64,000 nucleotides of DNA from Cordylochernes scorpioides (Eukaryota > Arthropoda > Arachnida > Pseudoscorpiones > Chernetidae), in NCBI GenBank assembly GCA_030710605.1, contig CP092863.1:143126623-143190622 (forward strand), in the 5' to 3' direction. Under the pieces are notes generated by a model. It saw only the letters and a program-made list of their open reading frames with translations, did no database searches and had not been told where the DNA came from. Both the position numbers and the translations under genes were made by a program. Shown here in pieces: positions 1 to 11,038 of this stretch. Numbering within the stretch: the first letter of the stretch is position 1; each line of letters begins with the position of its first letter.

Positions 1-1085
1 TATTACAAATCTGTCTGATAAAATTACCCAAATGGAATATTTTGAGCTTCCTATAAATGGAACAATACCTACTATGCCTCGCATTGAATCGCAGTAGTAG
101 AAGCAGTCCATTCTATTTCCACTCATCCAATTAGTTCACCCAAAATTCAATGCACTTTCTAATATTAATTCCAACATTCAATGCTGTATATAATCACACA
201 AAATTAATTTTATATTCTTACTATATCAGAATTTATACTTTTAATATATTTTATATCATAAAAATCCTTTCATATGTTACCAAATAATATCCAATAATAT
301 TATTATACGACCTCATATTTTACTATTTATACATTATTTTAAACCAAATTTTTACTAAAAGTATTTCCATTATGATTACCTTTTGCTTTCATCTTCGATA
401 TAGACAAGGCGAAGTCCAGTTCGAACAGATTATAACTTTTCTTCCCGCGGAACAAACAATAAATCCAGTGTGTTTTATAAACAGCCGCTGTACAACAACA
501 GATTATCTTTCCCGTCTTGTAGATCAGACTCCCTGGGCTTTGTCGCGCCTTCTGTCGCTGACTTCTAGTGTCATTCAACCTGACTCGACCTTCGTGTTAC
601 TCTGAACCCACTGAGTCTCAGGATTGCTAGTGCTTGTGGTACAACACATTTTTGAGATCAATTAGGCTACTCATTTAATATTTTATATGTGTAATGGTGA
701 GCATAATTCTTTGATACATTGCAATAAACATATGTTTGTAGAAATCAAAGCAAGTTTATTCAATCGAAGTTATATCAATACTTTTTAAAAGTAATTTAAG
801 TATGCTTCATCAAGTGGGATTGGAGTATATAGCTATTCAAAATCGAAGGAGACCAGGCGACTATTTTTTATTGGAGTTCTTGAAATTATTTCTATAGATG
901 CTGTGGAGTTGGAAACAGTATGAGGTCATTCTTTTTGAAAAGGTTAAAATGATAAGGGAACATGATGAATCTAACACAGACATTTCATAATATTTGAATG
1001 CTCACCCCAACCTACCATTATATATTCCAAAAGAGCCCTCATAGACTCACACACACTCAAACTATGCCTATCATTAAGACATTTA
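1..1085. other. AT-rich non-coding stretch
   Basis: No gene is recognisable. Positions 365-620 are less AT-rich and open in short frames on both strands, but nothing in them resembles a known domain and they are not repeated elsewhere in the window. The rest is simple AT-rich sequence. Confidence 0.5.
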
Positions 1086-1089
1086 TCCA

Positions 1090-1560
1090 CAAGAATCAAC
1101 ACTACAAGCAGGTAAAATGACTCACGATTGGTAACCCAAAATCTCCAGCTTTAGCAAACATTTTCAATAGTATTATTGACAAATTAATAATAGATAAGAA
1201 GCAACTGAAAATCACATTCTGGAAGAGAAACATTGACGATATTTTATTCATAAACGAAAATAGCAATATAACAAGCTTTCTGAATTTCTTGAGCAAGTTT
1301 CTAAAATTTACACCTTAAATAAAATATAAAAAACTCTTTATCATTTTCGGATATAATTCTCACCAAAAACAGCTCTAAAATAGGAACAGGCATTTACCGC
1401 AAGCCAACTCACACAGGTGGTTACTAAATTTCCGCTCCTTCGACCCTATTAACTATAAACTATCTGTCATAAAAACCCTCTCAAAAATAATTTTTACTCA
1501 TTGTCATTTCTATAATGTCTTTAAACCTTTTATAAAATTCGTGAGTCATTCCTACATCTC
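1090..1560 (+). pseudogene. Penelope-like element reverse transcriptase relic
   Basis: Translation from 1132 gives a GNPKSPALANIF stretch, the decayed counterpart of the PLE motif GxPMGSPLSPxxANI, followed about 24 residues later by WKRNIDDILFI, where IDD matches the catalytic (Y)xDD box with its first residue degraded. After a frameshift, 1350-1530 reads IYRKPTHTGGY and then a segment like the PLE linker around KTLSKIIFTHC. The order matches motifs B' and C and the linker of the intact PLE at 16034-17455, but on the plus strand. Stops and frameshifts show it is dead. Both sequence and order are visible; only the finer clade is uncertain. Confidence 0.7.
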
Positions 1561-1878
1561 TTGCGAATACTATAACATTTTAAATGTGTATGAACATATC
1601 TGTTTTAAGATGTTTAAAATGAATACCAGTTTTTTTACTATATAAAGTTGTTATCTAATCCTACTCCAGTACCTTAAAAATACAAGTTTTGTCACTCTGG
1701 ATTTCCCATTAGATTTTTATTCCTTGTGTCAAGTATTTATCAGTTACATTCATCACAATTACCTGTAATTAACAGTGGCTTTCCTTTTAGTAAGAGCTCT
1801 AACAAATAGCCATTATTGTTAAACATTGTACATGAGACCTCTTGATATCCTGACCTATTTTTTTATAAGAGGGTCGAA
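1561..1878. other. AT-rich spacer before the unknown gene
   Basis: No feature is supported. A TATAAG string at 1864-1869 lies only 9 nt before the ATG at 1879, too close to be the TATA box for that start codon. Confidence 0.4.
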
Positions 1879-2675
1879 ATGTTTTGCGGCTTTTTTAAAA
1901 AGAAGCTGGTTAACCTGGACATCAGGAACCAGAAAAGATTCGCAATGCCAATAAGCAAAAAAGAGGATTGCTTTTTGAATATATGTGATGACCCTATAAA
2001 TCCAGGAAAGTGGTGCTATAAGCTCTCCGTGGGGCCTCTCAATCCAGAAGGTCCAGCACCTTCAGAGCATCTGGGGATCTAGTGGACGGCGAGCCTGTGA
2101 CCCTCAAGGTCCTGAAGGACAAAACAGGCCGACAATTCATGACGGTAGCCGCATGCTACAGTTTGCCGGCCAGTCTGCCGTATGAAATTGAGCATCTGTG
2201 TGTCCGGGGTGAAAAGAAAAAGAAAAAGGTGGTGGTTAGAGAAATATACTTCCGGATCTTTGTCGGAGAGGAAGGAAAGGCGGGCATCTTGAGAGGAGCA
2301 GTCTCATCCGCTGCTAGTGATGATGTCATCTACCCCTCCAGCACCTCTGACGTCCCTCCCTCCATCCCTAGCGCTTGTGATGCAGCTCCCTCCTCCACAA
2401 GCGGCACTGACGTCCCCCCCTCCATCTCTAGCGCTTGTAATGCAGCTCCCTCCTCCACAAACGGCACTGATGTACCTCCCTCCATCTCTAGCGCTTGTGA
2501 TGCAGCTCCCTCCTCCACAAGCGGCACTGATGTACCTCCTTCCATCATCAGCGCTTCTGATGTACCTCCCACCTCACTAAGCGCCTGTGATGTCTTTTCC
2601 TCCACCACAGAGGTTTGTGATGTCCCATCCACCTCCCCAAGCGCCTGCGACGTCTCCTCTCCAACCCCCGAGTAA
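1879..2675 (+). pseudogene. unknown repeat-tailed protein, copy A (frameshifted)
   Basis: I do not recognise this family. The frame opens with MFCGFFKKK, continues through a conserved-looking part (GKWCYKLSVGPLNP, then DGEPVTLKVLKD and YEIEHLCVRG), then a lysine run (KKKKK), and ends in a tail of 20-residue repeats of the type SACDAAPSSTSGTDVPPSIS. Relative to copy B at 44846-45559, one C is missing near 2045, so the frame stops at 2082 and continues in another frame from 2082. Apart from this the two copies match closely, and four third-position differences around 1988-2020 are all synonymous. That suggests past selection on the protein. The start may lie further upstream in an unseen exon. 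It could be a host gene or part of an unrecognised element. Confidence 0.5.
2335..2640 (+). repeat. 60-bp coding tandem repeat
   Basis: About five units of 60 bp encode 20-residue Ser/Pro/Ala-rich repeats containing CDAAPSST and DVPPSI. Because the unit is a multiple of three, the reading frame is kept. Later units are more diverged and shorter. The same tail is present in copy B at about 45219-45524. Confidence 0.8.
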
Positions 2676-2715
2676 ATTTACTCCTTCTCCTCCTCCATCC
2701 GTCCACCTCCAAACC

Positions 2716-3090
2716 TCACCAATCCGTCCTCCTCCTCTCTAACTCACCAATCCGTCCTCCTCCTCTCTAACTCACCAATCCGTCCTCCTCCTCTCTAACT
2801 CACCAATCCGTCCTCCTCCTCTCTAACTCACCAATCCGTCCTCCTCCTCTCTAACTCACCAATCCGTCCTCCTCCTCTCTAACTCACCAATCCGTCCTCC
2901 TCCTCTCTAACTCACCAATCCGTCCTCCTCCTCTCTAACTCACCAATCCGTCCTCCTCCTCTCTAACTCACCAATCCGTCCTCCTCCTCTCTAACTCACC
3001 AATCCGTCCTTCTCCTCTCTAACTCACCAATCCGTATTCCTCCTCTTTAACTCACCAATCCGTCCCCTCTCTAACTCACCAATCCGTCCT
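2716..3090. repeat. 28-bp CT-rich minisatellite, block A
   Basis: About thirteen near-identical units contain AATCCGTCCTCCTCCTCTCT followed by AACTCACC. The array starts about 40 bp after the stop codon of the unknown protein. It shares the ATCCGTCC core with the 25-bp and 26-bp arrays elsewhere in the window. Copy B has fewer units (45605-45925). Confidence 0.9.
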
Positions 3091-3676
3091 CCCCAACCAT
3101 ACCCAACCGTCCTCCTCTCAAACCCGAACCCCATCTGTCATCCTCCATAATCTAACCCATCCGCCAAACTGACCTTCCACCCCTAGCAAACTCCCAAACT
3201 CCTTGACACCCCAGCTCACCCCCCTGTCACTCGAGGCAAAATCGCCAGCGGTTCCCTAAATTATCCATTGGTATTGGATTTGAAATAAAATTTGTTGAAG
3301 GCACCCAATAGTTTGGTCTATTTTTGTCTAAAACTGATGTTGTTCTCGTTTTTTAAATGTTATATATAAAATTTTAAATAGGTTAGTTTCTCTGGATATT
3401 TGGAGTTTTGAAAATATTTTTAATGAACGCGTCGCTGTTTTTCAGTTATTTAAAAATACCTCATCTTTTTTTCCAATTTTATAGGTATTTAGACTTCGAG
3501 ATCATACATTTTCCTTTGAATATATTATTTCGTTTGACTCGCAAACTTTATTAAAAAAAAATAATTATATCAGACTGATATATTTTTATTGAACATCCTT
3601 TTCTTGAATAAAAAATAACTTTGTGAATTATTTAAAATTTTAATTTTCATCAAAACCTTCTAAATTTATTGAATAG
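3091..3676. other. non-coding spacer with candidate splice acceptors
   Basis: No complete gene is seen. Pyrimidine-rich stretches followed by AG occur near 3440 and 3484, and a short open frame ending FEIKFVEGTQ lies near 3270-3310. These would suit remnants of an intron-containing gene, but none is decisive. Confidence 0.3.
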
Positions 3677-3840
3677 GAATTTTTCCACCTGAATATTCTG
3701 ATATCAATTTCATCAGTTTAAATGAACCAAATAGCCGTACTCAAATGTGGGCAATATTTTCGGCAGAAGATTCAAATAACAATATTCCTATGCTCAAGAT
3801 TGATTATTCAATGCATCTATTTGATTGGTTGGAAATGTAA
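3677..3840 (+). CDS. possible terminal exon, unknown protein
   Basis: After an AG at 3675-3676 the frame is open for 53 codons to TAA at 3838, without an initiating ATG at its start. The peptide has a protein-like composition (SDINFISLNEPNSRTQMW, then MLKIDY and HLFDWLEM). Copy B (46507-46670) keeps the frame with three base changes: one synonymous, one Pro to Ala and one His to Tyr. This suggests the last exon of a spliced gene, possibly the same gene as 1879-2675. No family is recognised, and a chance frame remains possible. Confidence 0.35.
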
Positions 3841-5138
3841 GATTCCTACTGATTTATTTTATAACTATCCTTAGTACACTGGAAACAGGCTATGATATTC
3901 ATAGTTGGTAGAAGTTGGCGACAAATGTCGGGATATGTGAAAATATCAACTTTGGCACTTACAATTGTGCCTCATTGGTTATTCCCAATCGCTGGTGGTG
4001 TTTGACGTATGCAAGAATCAGGGTCATCGGAGCAATTTTTCTCAGAGAATAGAGCTCAATCTGATACTCGAGCAACAGTTTAGACCACTCGCTCACCGAG
4101 GCTGAGATATAGTTTTCTGGGGGTATATGCTTTCACAGTGATTAGCGCCTTCTTTAACAAAATATCTTACTCATAAAGTATTACATTGCTGAATAGAAAA
4201 CTAAATTAATATATATATATATGTAATATTGTTCCAAATGTCGATGTATGGATGAACTGGCAGACGTGTACGTGAGGCGAGTTTTGATGTTCTTCCCACA
4301 CGCGGACAACAAGAAGTAGAGGCAGGGCTAGATGTTAGCACCGAGAGTGATCGGGGACAGCCCACGGGACACAAACTTGGATGCTTATCCCCGAGACATG
4401 GAGAGAGAGACTGAAGTGAACTGCCGAGAAACACCCCCTAGAACCATCTGCTGACCCCCTGCCAAAACCTGTCCTGTTTACAGGGGTGTCTATAAAGAGT
4501 CCCTGGGAGCCCGACATGGGCTTTGGCATTTTTCCTCCCCTCTGTCCCTGCCACCAGCTGACAGAACACTCTTTGGATCTTTATTTTGACGACAACATTT
4601 TTAGTTTTACATACAAATAGGGGTTTACAGATAATATTAATAAAGATATAGCCTATATACAAAATATGGGGGTGGCAGCAAAAAGAAATGGTGTACATTC
4701 CAAAAGAAGGGCAGGATCTTTTAAGCTATAGGCTTTAACTAATTGGAATATATGTGACATATACTAAAAGTGTCATCATTATACAGTTCAAAATATACTA
4801 TATATACATTTAAATAAAAACCGCACATCTCTCTGATCGAAAAATAAATGATATTCCCGCAATCACACACACACAAAGCCTTTATTAAGACATTACTCTT
4901 ATACAGATTCTCCGTACAAGGTGCAATATCAGGAAAAGAGCAGCACAGGAAACCACTAGTTCCGCAACTATATGCAATTATTAGTAATAAGGAAAAGTAA
5001 GATTTAATATGAAAGGTCGACGCAATCGCCCCAAGTCTTCAATTCCATAAGCGCGGAGCAGAAATAGGGACTAAGTTATTTAGTTCACCATAAATATAGC
5101 ATCCAGACACAAAAAAGGAGGTTTACTCCAGCACAGCC
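3841..5138. other. mixed unique sequence of block A, no recognised gene
   Basis: Positions 4240-4560 are unusually GC-rich for the window. A short frame at 4248-4319 (MDELADVYVRRVLMFF, stop TAG) looks protein-like but is only 23 codons long. Block B repeats the whole stretch nearly unchanged. A TA microsatellite lies at 4208-4222. Confidence 0.3.
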
Positions 5139-6415
5139 ATCCATATTTCCAGCTCCGCAATCTCATCGTCGACCAACACGATGGCCCCTCGATGTTTCGT
5201 CATCATTCTGAGGTGTAAGAACAATAGCTTCCAAGTTCTCTTTTCTCCCTCTTTACACCTACTGCCTTGTAAAAATTATATAGGGCCTGAGCAACTAGTC
5301 TGCTTGTTTGGGCACTGGTTAACATCATTTGGATTGACCTAAATTGGCTGGTGTCTACCATTGAAAAGAATGTCCTTCTCTCCTCACTAATATCTTGGCA
5401 TTCATAGATATAATGAGATAGTTCAGTTTCCATATTTTCTTTGCAGAGATCACAAATCTTATCACCCTCTTTGAAAATGTTTGTATGGTTTTCCTTGAAA
5501 AACGAATATAGTATTCTCTGTTGTGCGATATAGCGTTTTACTGGGAATGGAAAGTTGCTAAGTAAATAGTTTTCAATTCGAAATGAACTGTGTAAATACT
5601 TATAGTGAGGGTAGAATTTAGAATTCTCTATTTTTGCCTGGTCACTTTGAATAGATTGTTCTATTGCAATTTTAGTTATTAAAGTATTTCTTGCCGGATA
5701 ATCCTTGCATCGTTGCAGTTAATTAACCAAGAAAATCCTGTTGAGTTGAGTATGTTGGCCAAACTTTCCGCAAGTCCAATATATATATTTATATTTCTTG
5801 ATATCTCATATAGTTGAGCTAAGCATATATGGGGGAGTCGGCTGCTGTTCATTTTTAGAATTCTAAGCCAGAACCCGAGTGTAAGTTTCAGCACCGTAAC
5901 TCCCAGTGACGTTCTTCCGCACTCCATACGTAGAATAAAACCAGGAGTATATCTGGGTAAATTTAGAAGTCTCCGTAAGAAATTGCCTTGTACCCTGTCA
6001 ACCAAGTTTTTTTGGTTGTTTGCCCAAATTGGAGCTGCGTAGAGCAAGGTTGACAGAGCCATTGAGTCTAGAAGCTTGAGTTAGGATCTGATAGAATTGA
6101 TTCTTGTTTTAGTCGATATTGCCCAAACCGCATTAATAGCATTTAGCGCCTTGTTTTTAAAATGCTTTGCCGCCTGTTGAGTTGAGTTTGACGCTGTCAG
6201 CTGGTAACCCAGATACGTGTATTTAGATGTTATAGTGAGAGGCAATTGTCCCCAGAACCAAACATCCGTTCGGGCCTTTCGACCTCCATTTCTAAACACC
6301 ATAACCTTTGATTTGCTCTGGTTCAGCGTTAAAAAATTATCTTCGAAGTATTTTCTGAATACATTGATCTTTTTTGTAAATTTATCTTGGATTCTCCGAT
6401 ATTTTCGCAATCAGG
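5139..6415 (-). pseudogene. LINE reverse transcriptase C-terminal relic, block A
   Basis: Read on the minus strand, 6410 to 6081 encodes NFLTLNQSKSKVMVFRNGG followed by YTYLGYQL, the post-catalytic thumb region of non-LTR retrotransposon RTs. One in-frame TAA at 6081-6083 interrupts it, after which the same frame continues with LYAAPIW, FLRRLLNLPRYTPGF and LGFWLRILKMNSSRLP down to 5679. The frame then shifts, and the last part contains a Cys-x2-Cys...His-x4-Cys knuckle (CDLC, then HYIYEC) near 5390-5460. The fragment is 5'-truncated and lacks the FADD box. It resembles I/Jockey/R1-type elements, but the clade is uncertain. Block B carries the same inactivating TAA, so the element died before the duplication. 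Confidence 0.8.
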
Positions 6416-7165
6416 ATATTAATATTTTTCAAAAAGCTTTTTTAATTTCAAATATTTTGAAAAATAAACGTGCTGATCATCAAAACACGTCGTGCAATGA
6501 TCAACGTTTTTTTTTTTTTTCATCCAAAATGTGCTTTTTTCATTTAAATGTTGAATTTTGAGGATTTCTATAATTTTAGAAATGTAAATACAGTAAAAAT
6601 CAGCATAGGAATTTCTATTTTGTTCCAAGCAATAATATACTCACCAGACAATCTGAACACAATTATCGTTTATAGTTTGGTAAATTTAGAAGTAAATGGT
6701 TTCATATGGAAAAGTGAGGTTAATTTTTTTACATACGATTATTAATTTAGTAATGTTTAAAACTATCCGATAGGATGGATGATATACAATAATTCTTTTA
6801 GAAATTTGATATTTCCAGTTTTAAATTTACACAGGAAAAATATTTTTGAATTGGTTTTTCAATGTATTGGTGAGCTAGGCATGTTTTAGTATTAAGTAAA
6901 AAATATTTGCATAAAATCCCTCGCATATTATAAAGAATACATGGCCGCATGAATCATAAGAGTTAAAATACCCATTGAAAATATCGATTTTGATTCATTA
7001 TCAGTGGAGAAGCTATCGAATTTGACACCCACGTCCTGAGATCGATTAGTTTATTGAATTTTTAGAGAGCTGAAGAATGTGTGAACAAAAGATAACGATC
7101 AGAGTACTATTGCGCTTCTTCTGGTAAAAAGGGCTGAAGGCAAATATGGTGCCCAAATAAATATA
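6416..7165. other. AT-rich spacer
   Basis: AT-rich non-coding sequence with a T14 run near 6508. Nothing else is recognised. Confidence 0.4.
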
Positions 7166-8080
7166 CCCTCCGTCCTCCTCCCCAACCTCAACCATCCATC
7201 CTCTCCCCAACCTCAACCATCCATCCTCTCCCCAACCTCAACCATCCATCCTCTTCCCCAACCTCAACCAACCGTCCTCTCCCCAATCTCAACTTTCCAT
7301 CCTCTCCCCAACCTCAATTATCCGTCCTCCTCCCCAACCTCAACCATCCGTCCTCTCCCCAACCTCAAACTTCCATCCTCTCCCCAACTTCAACCATGCA
7401 TCCTCTCCCAACCTCAACCATCCATCCTCCTCCCCAACCTCAACCATCCGTCCTCTCCCCAACCTTAACCATCCGTCCTCTCCCCAACCTCAACCATCCA
7501 TCCTCTCCCCAACCTCAACCTTCCATCCTCTCGCCAACCTCAACCATCCATCCTTCTCCCCAACCTCAACCATCCGTCCTCTCCCCAACCTCAACCTTCC
7601 ATCCTCTCCCCAACTTCAACCATTCATCCTCCTCCCCAAACTCAACCATCCGTCCTCTCCCCAACCTCAACTTTCCATCCTCTCCCCAACCTCAACCATC
7701 TATCCTCCTTCCCAAACTCAACCATCCGTCCTCTCCCCAACTTCAACCATCCGTCCTCTCCCCAACCTCAACCTTCCATCCTCCTCCCCAACCTCAACCA
7801 TCCGTCCTCTCCCCAACCTCAACCTTCCATCCTCTCCCCAAACTCAACCTTCCATCCTCTCCCCAACTTCAACCTTCCATCCTCTCCCCAACCTCAACCA
7901 TCTATCCTCCTTCCCAAACTCAACCATCCGTCCTCTCCCCAAACTCAACCTTCCATCCTCTCCCCAACTTCAACCATCCGTCATCTTCCCAACTTCAACC
8001 ATCCGTCAACTCCCCAACTTTAACCATCCGTCCTCTCCCCAACCTCGACCATCCGTCCTCTCCCCAACCTCAACCTCTGT
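7166..8080. repeat. 25-bp CT-rich minisatellite, block A
   Basis: About 36 units contain CCATCCGTCC, TCTCCCCAACC and TCAA. Units lacking stops in all frames create a 249-codon open frame at 7396-8145, which I treat as an artefact. Block B has a version of slightly different length (50001-50937). Confidence 0.9.
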
Positions 8081-8347
8081 ATAGTATTAATACTTTTTAT
8101 TTTCATCGAAACCTGCTGAATTTATTGAATATTGAAACAATATGACTTCATAGATTCTGATATAGAATATGTTTATTGTATTTTTGCCATTACCTGGAGG
8201 TTTTTAGCAGCAAGCATCATATTCTGATTTTCAATTCCAAAATAAACACCTGTGCTTAAAGCTTGCATTACTTCAACATCATATATAATATTTATATAAT
8301 TAAAATGTTCTTCAGTTGAGTTTCTTTTTATTTTATCAAAACATTCT

Positions 8348-8381
8348 CAAGCTTTCGGGGATCTCTGCCCTTCTACTTTAG
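8348..8381 (-). ncRNA. hammerhead-like motif, degenerate
   Basis: The minus strand reads AGTAGA, a short hairpin (GGGC against CCCC), then CGAAAGCTTG. This matches the pattern of the PLE motif at 15664-15696, but the first box departs from CUGANGA. It looks like an old isolated PLE repeat and is probably inactive. Confidence 0.35.
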
Positions 8382-8492
8382 AACATAAATAAAACATCGC
8401 CTGATGTTGAACATATGGCAACCTATTTATTGTTATATATGTTATACTGTTTCTATTTAACCTTTAGCCTTATTTAAACATATATTTATAAT

Positions 8493-8672
8493 CAAAATAA
8501 CATGAAAACTTTCTCCGTTGATTGTAAATACTAGAAATAAAACGTAAGGAGAAAAGATTTTTTATTAATCAATTAAACGTTCTACAGTGTCGAAGGGCGT
8601 GACTGCCCGAAAGCTTGTCGCACGTTTAATTGATTAATAAAAAATCTTTTCTCCTTACGTTTTATTTCTAGT
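8493..8672. mobile_element. 180-bp hairpin element with 13-bp TSD
   Basis: Block B lacks this segment at the matching site (about 51340), so it is an insertion. It is flanked by the 13-bp repeats ATATATTTATAAT (8480-8492) and ATATATTTATCAT (8673-8685), which differ at one base. A 53-bp perfect inverted repeat (8528-8580 and 8622-8674) surrounds a 41-nt loop. The loop (8581-8621) carries a small GGGC/GCCC hairpin followed by CGAAAGCTTG, the hammerhead-like signature seen in the PLE repeats. There is no coding capacity, so mobilisation in trans is inferred. Confidence 0.75.
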
Positions 8673-8933
8673 ATATATTTATCATATAGTTACAGTCTAT
8701 ATATATATATATATATATTAAAAAACGAAATAAAAAAATATAAGATAAAAAGATCAGGTGTTGAAATCAATATTAAAAATGGAATATAAAACGAAAATTA
8801 AAATTATACCGCGAATGTTTCTTTTAAAAATCGAAATTTATTTTCAAAGAGAAATAGCGACATTTCTAACTTTGAGGATGAGGTATGGAAAGGTGAAACA
8901 TGAAGAGTAATGGAGAACGGAAAAATAAAAAGT

Positions 8934-9006
8934 GTCCAGGGGCGGGAATCGAACCCACACCCTTCTGCTTACCGGGCAGGTGCCTTGTCCACTCGGCTAC
9001 CCTGGA
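8934..9006 (-). tRNA. tRNA-Thr-like gene (GGT), array unit 1
   Basis: The minus strand folds as a 73-nt cloverleaf: a perfect 7-bp acceptor (TCCAGGG/CCCTGGA), D arm GCC/GGC, anticodon arm CTGC-CCGGTAA-GCAG and T arm GTGGG-TTCGATT-CCCGC. The A box (TAGCCGAGTGG) and B box (GGTTCGATTCC) are intact, and a T5 Pol III terminator follows within 4 nt. Anticodon position 34-36 is GGT (Thr), but residue 33 is C instead of the near-universal U, pair 27-43 is mismatched, and eukaryotes normally use AGT for Thr. It is probably a transcribable Pol III module rather than a working tRNA. Confidence 0.7.
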
Positions 9007-9222
9007 CGTATTTTTCCGTTCATAACTTATATTTAAAGTAACATTTAAAATACAATATAACGCGGCTGATGATTGTAAAACGAAAATTAAAATTATACCG
9101 CGAATGTTTCTTTTAAAAATCGAAATTTATTTTCAAAGAGAAATAGCGACATTTCTAACTTTGAGGATGAGGTATGGAAAGGTGAAACATGAAGAGTAAT
9201 GGAGAACGGAAAAATAAAAAGT

Positions 9223-9295
9223 GTCCAGGGGCGGGAATCGAACCCACACCCTTCTGCTTACCGGGCAGGTGCCTTGTCCACTCGGCTACCCTGGA
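9223..9295 (-). tRNA. tRNA-Thr-like gene (GGT), array unit 2
   Basis: Sequence-identical to unit 1, exactly 289 bp downstream, with the same C33 and T-run terminator. Confidence 0.7.
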
Positions 9296-9511
9296 CGTAT
9301 TTTTCCGTTCATAACTTATATTTAAAGTAACATTTAAAATACAATATAACGCGGCTGATGATTGTAAAACGAAAATTAAAATTATACCGCGAATGTTTCT
9401 TTTAAAAATCGAAATTTATTTTCAAAGAGAAATAGCGACATTTCTAACTTTGAGGATGAGGTATGGAAAGGTGAAACATGAAGAGTAATGGAGAACGGAA
9501 AAATAAAAAGT

Positions 9512-9584
9512 GTCCAGGGGCGGGAATCGAACCCACACCCTTCTGCTTACCGGGCAGGTGCCTTGTCCACTCGGCTACCCTGGA
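9512..9584 (-). tRNA. tRNA-Thr-like gene (GGT), array unit 3
   Basis: Identical to unit 1 with a 289-bp period. Confidence 0.7.
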
Positions 9585-9800
9585 CGTATTTTTCCGTTCA
9601 TAACTTATATTTAAAGTAACATTTAAAATACAATATAACGCGGCTGATGATTGTAAAACGAAAATTAAAATTATACCGCGAATGTTTCTTTTAAAAATCG
9701 AAATTTATTTTCAAAGAGAAATAGCGACATTTCTAACTTTGAGGATGAGGTATGGAAAGGTGAAACATGAAGAGTAATGGAGAACGGAAAAATAAAAAGT

Positions 9801-9873
9801 GTCCAGGGGCGGGAATCGAACCCACACCCTTCTGCTTACCGGGCAGGTGCCTTGTCCACTCGGCTACCCTGGA
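9801..9873 (-). tRNA. tRNA-Thr-like gene (GGT), array unit 4
   Basis: Identical to unit 1 with a 289-bp period. Confidence 0.7.
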
Positions 9874-10089
9874 CGTATTTTTCCGTTCATAACTTATATT
9901 TAAAGTAACATTTAAAATACAATATAACGCGGCTGATGATTGTAAAACGAAAATTAAAATTATACCGCGAATGTTTCTTTTAAAAATCGAAATTTATTTT
10001 CAAAGAGAAATAGCGACATTTCTAACTTTGAGGATGAGGTATGGAAAGGTGAAACATGAAGAGTAATGGAGAACGGAAAAATAAAAAGT

Positions 10090-10162
10090 GTCCAGGGGCG
10101 GGAATCGAACCCACACCCTTCTGCTTACCGGGCAGGTGCCTTGTCCACTCGGCTACCCTGGA
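10090..10162 (-). tRNA. tRNA-Thr-like gene (GGT), array unit 5
   Basis: Identical to unit 1 with a 289-bp period. It is the last complete minus-strand unit before the inversion point. Confidence 0.7.
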
Positions 10163-10378
10163 CGTATTTTTCCGTTCATAACTTATATTTAAAGTAACAT
10201 TTAAAATACAATATAACGCGGCTGATGATTGTAAAACGAAAATTAAAATTATACCGCGAATGTTTCTTTTAAAAATCGAAATTTATTTTCAAAGAGAAAT
10301 AGCGACATTTCTAACTTTGAGGATGAGGTATGGAAAGGTGAAACATGAAGAGTAATGGAGAACGGAAAAATAAAAAGT

Positions 10379-10430
10379 GTCCAGGGGCGGGAATCGAACC
10401 CACACCCTTCTGCTTACCGGGCAGGTGCCT
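10379..10430 (-). pseudogene. truncated tRNA-Thr-like gene at the inversion junction
   Basis: The T arm and anticodon arm are present, but the 5' part (D arm and 5' acceptor strand) is missing because the sequence switches strand at 10430/10431. Confidence 0.8.
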
Positions 10431-10460
10431 AGGGTGTGGGTTCGATTCCCGCCCCTGGAC
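10431..10460 (+). pseudogene. tRNA-Thr-like 3' fragment at the inversion junction
   Basis: Only the variable region, T arm and 3' acceptor strand remain, fused tail-to-tail to the fragment on the other strand. The fusion inside the tRNA is the centre of the array palindrome. Confidence 0.8.
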
Positions 10461-10675
10461 ACTTTTTATTTTTCCGTTCTCCATTACTCTTCATGTTTCA
10501 CCTTTCCATACCTCATCCTCAAAGTTAGAAATGTCGCTATTTCTCTTTGAAAATAAATTTCGATTTTAAAAGAAACATTCGCGGTATAATTTTAATTTTC
10601 GTTTTACAATCATCAGCCGCGTTATATTGTATTTTAAATGTTACTTTAAATATAAGTTATGAACGGAAAAATACG

Positions 10676-10748
10676 TCCAGGGTAGCCGAGTGGACAAGGC
10701 ACCTGCCCGGTAAGCAGAAGGGTGTGGGTTCGATTCCCGCCCCTGGAC
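10676..10748 (+). tRNA. tRNA-Thr-like gene (GGT), plus-strand unit
   Basis: Same 73-nt sequence as unit 1 in the opposite orientation, with intact A and B boxes and a T5 run downstream. Confidence 0.7.
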
Positions 10749-10965
10749 ACTTTTTATTTTTCCGTTCTCCATTACTCTTCATGTTTCACCTTTCCATACC
10801 TCATCCTCAAAGTTAGAAATGTCGCTATTTCTCTTTGAAAATAAATTTCGATTTTTTAAAAGAAACATTCGCGGTATAATTTTAATTTTCGTTTTACAAT
10901 CATCAGCCGCGTTATATTGTATTTTAAATGTTACTTTAAATATAAGTTATGAACAGAAAAATACG

Positions 10966-11038
10966 TCCAGGGTAGCCGAGTGGACAAGGCACCTGCCCGG
11001 TAAGCAGAAGGGTGTGGGTTCGATTCCCGCCCCTGGAC
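10966..11038 (+). tRNA. tRNA-Thr-like gene (GGT), plus-strand unit
   Basis: Same 73-nt sequence. The unit spacing here is 290 bp because a flanking T run has one extra base. Confidence 0.7.

Noticed and set aside
1864-1869. TATA box for the unknown gene
   Set aside because: Only 9 nt from the ATG, too close for a transcription start between them.
4201-4698. Overlapping minus-strand frames of 64-86 codons
   Set aside because: Low-complexity or GC-biased frames without domains; the opposite strand has a better, though very short, frame.
7396-8080. CRISPR-like array
   Set aside because: Repeats are direct and contiguous without unique spacers, and the genome is eukaryotic.
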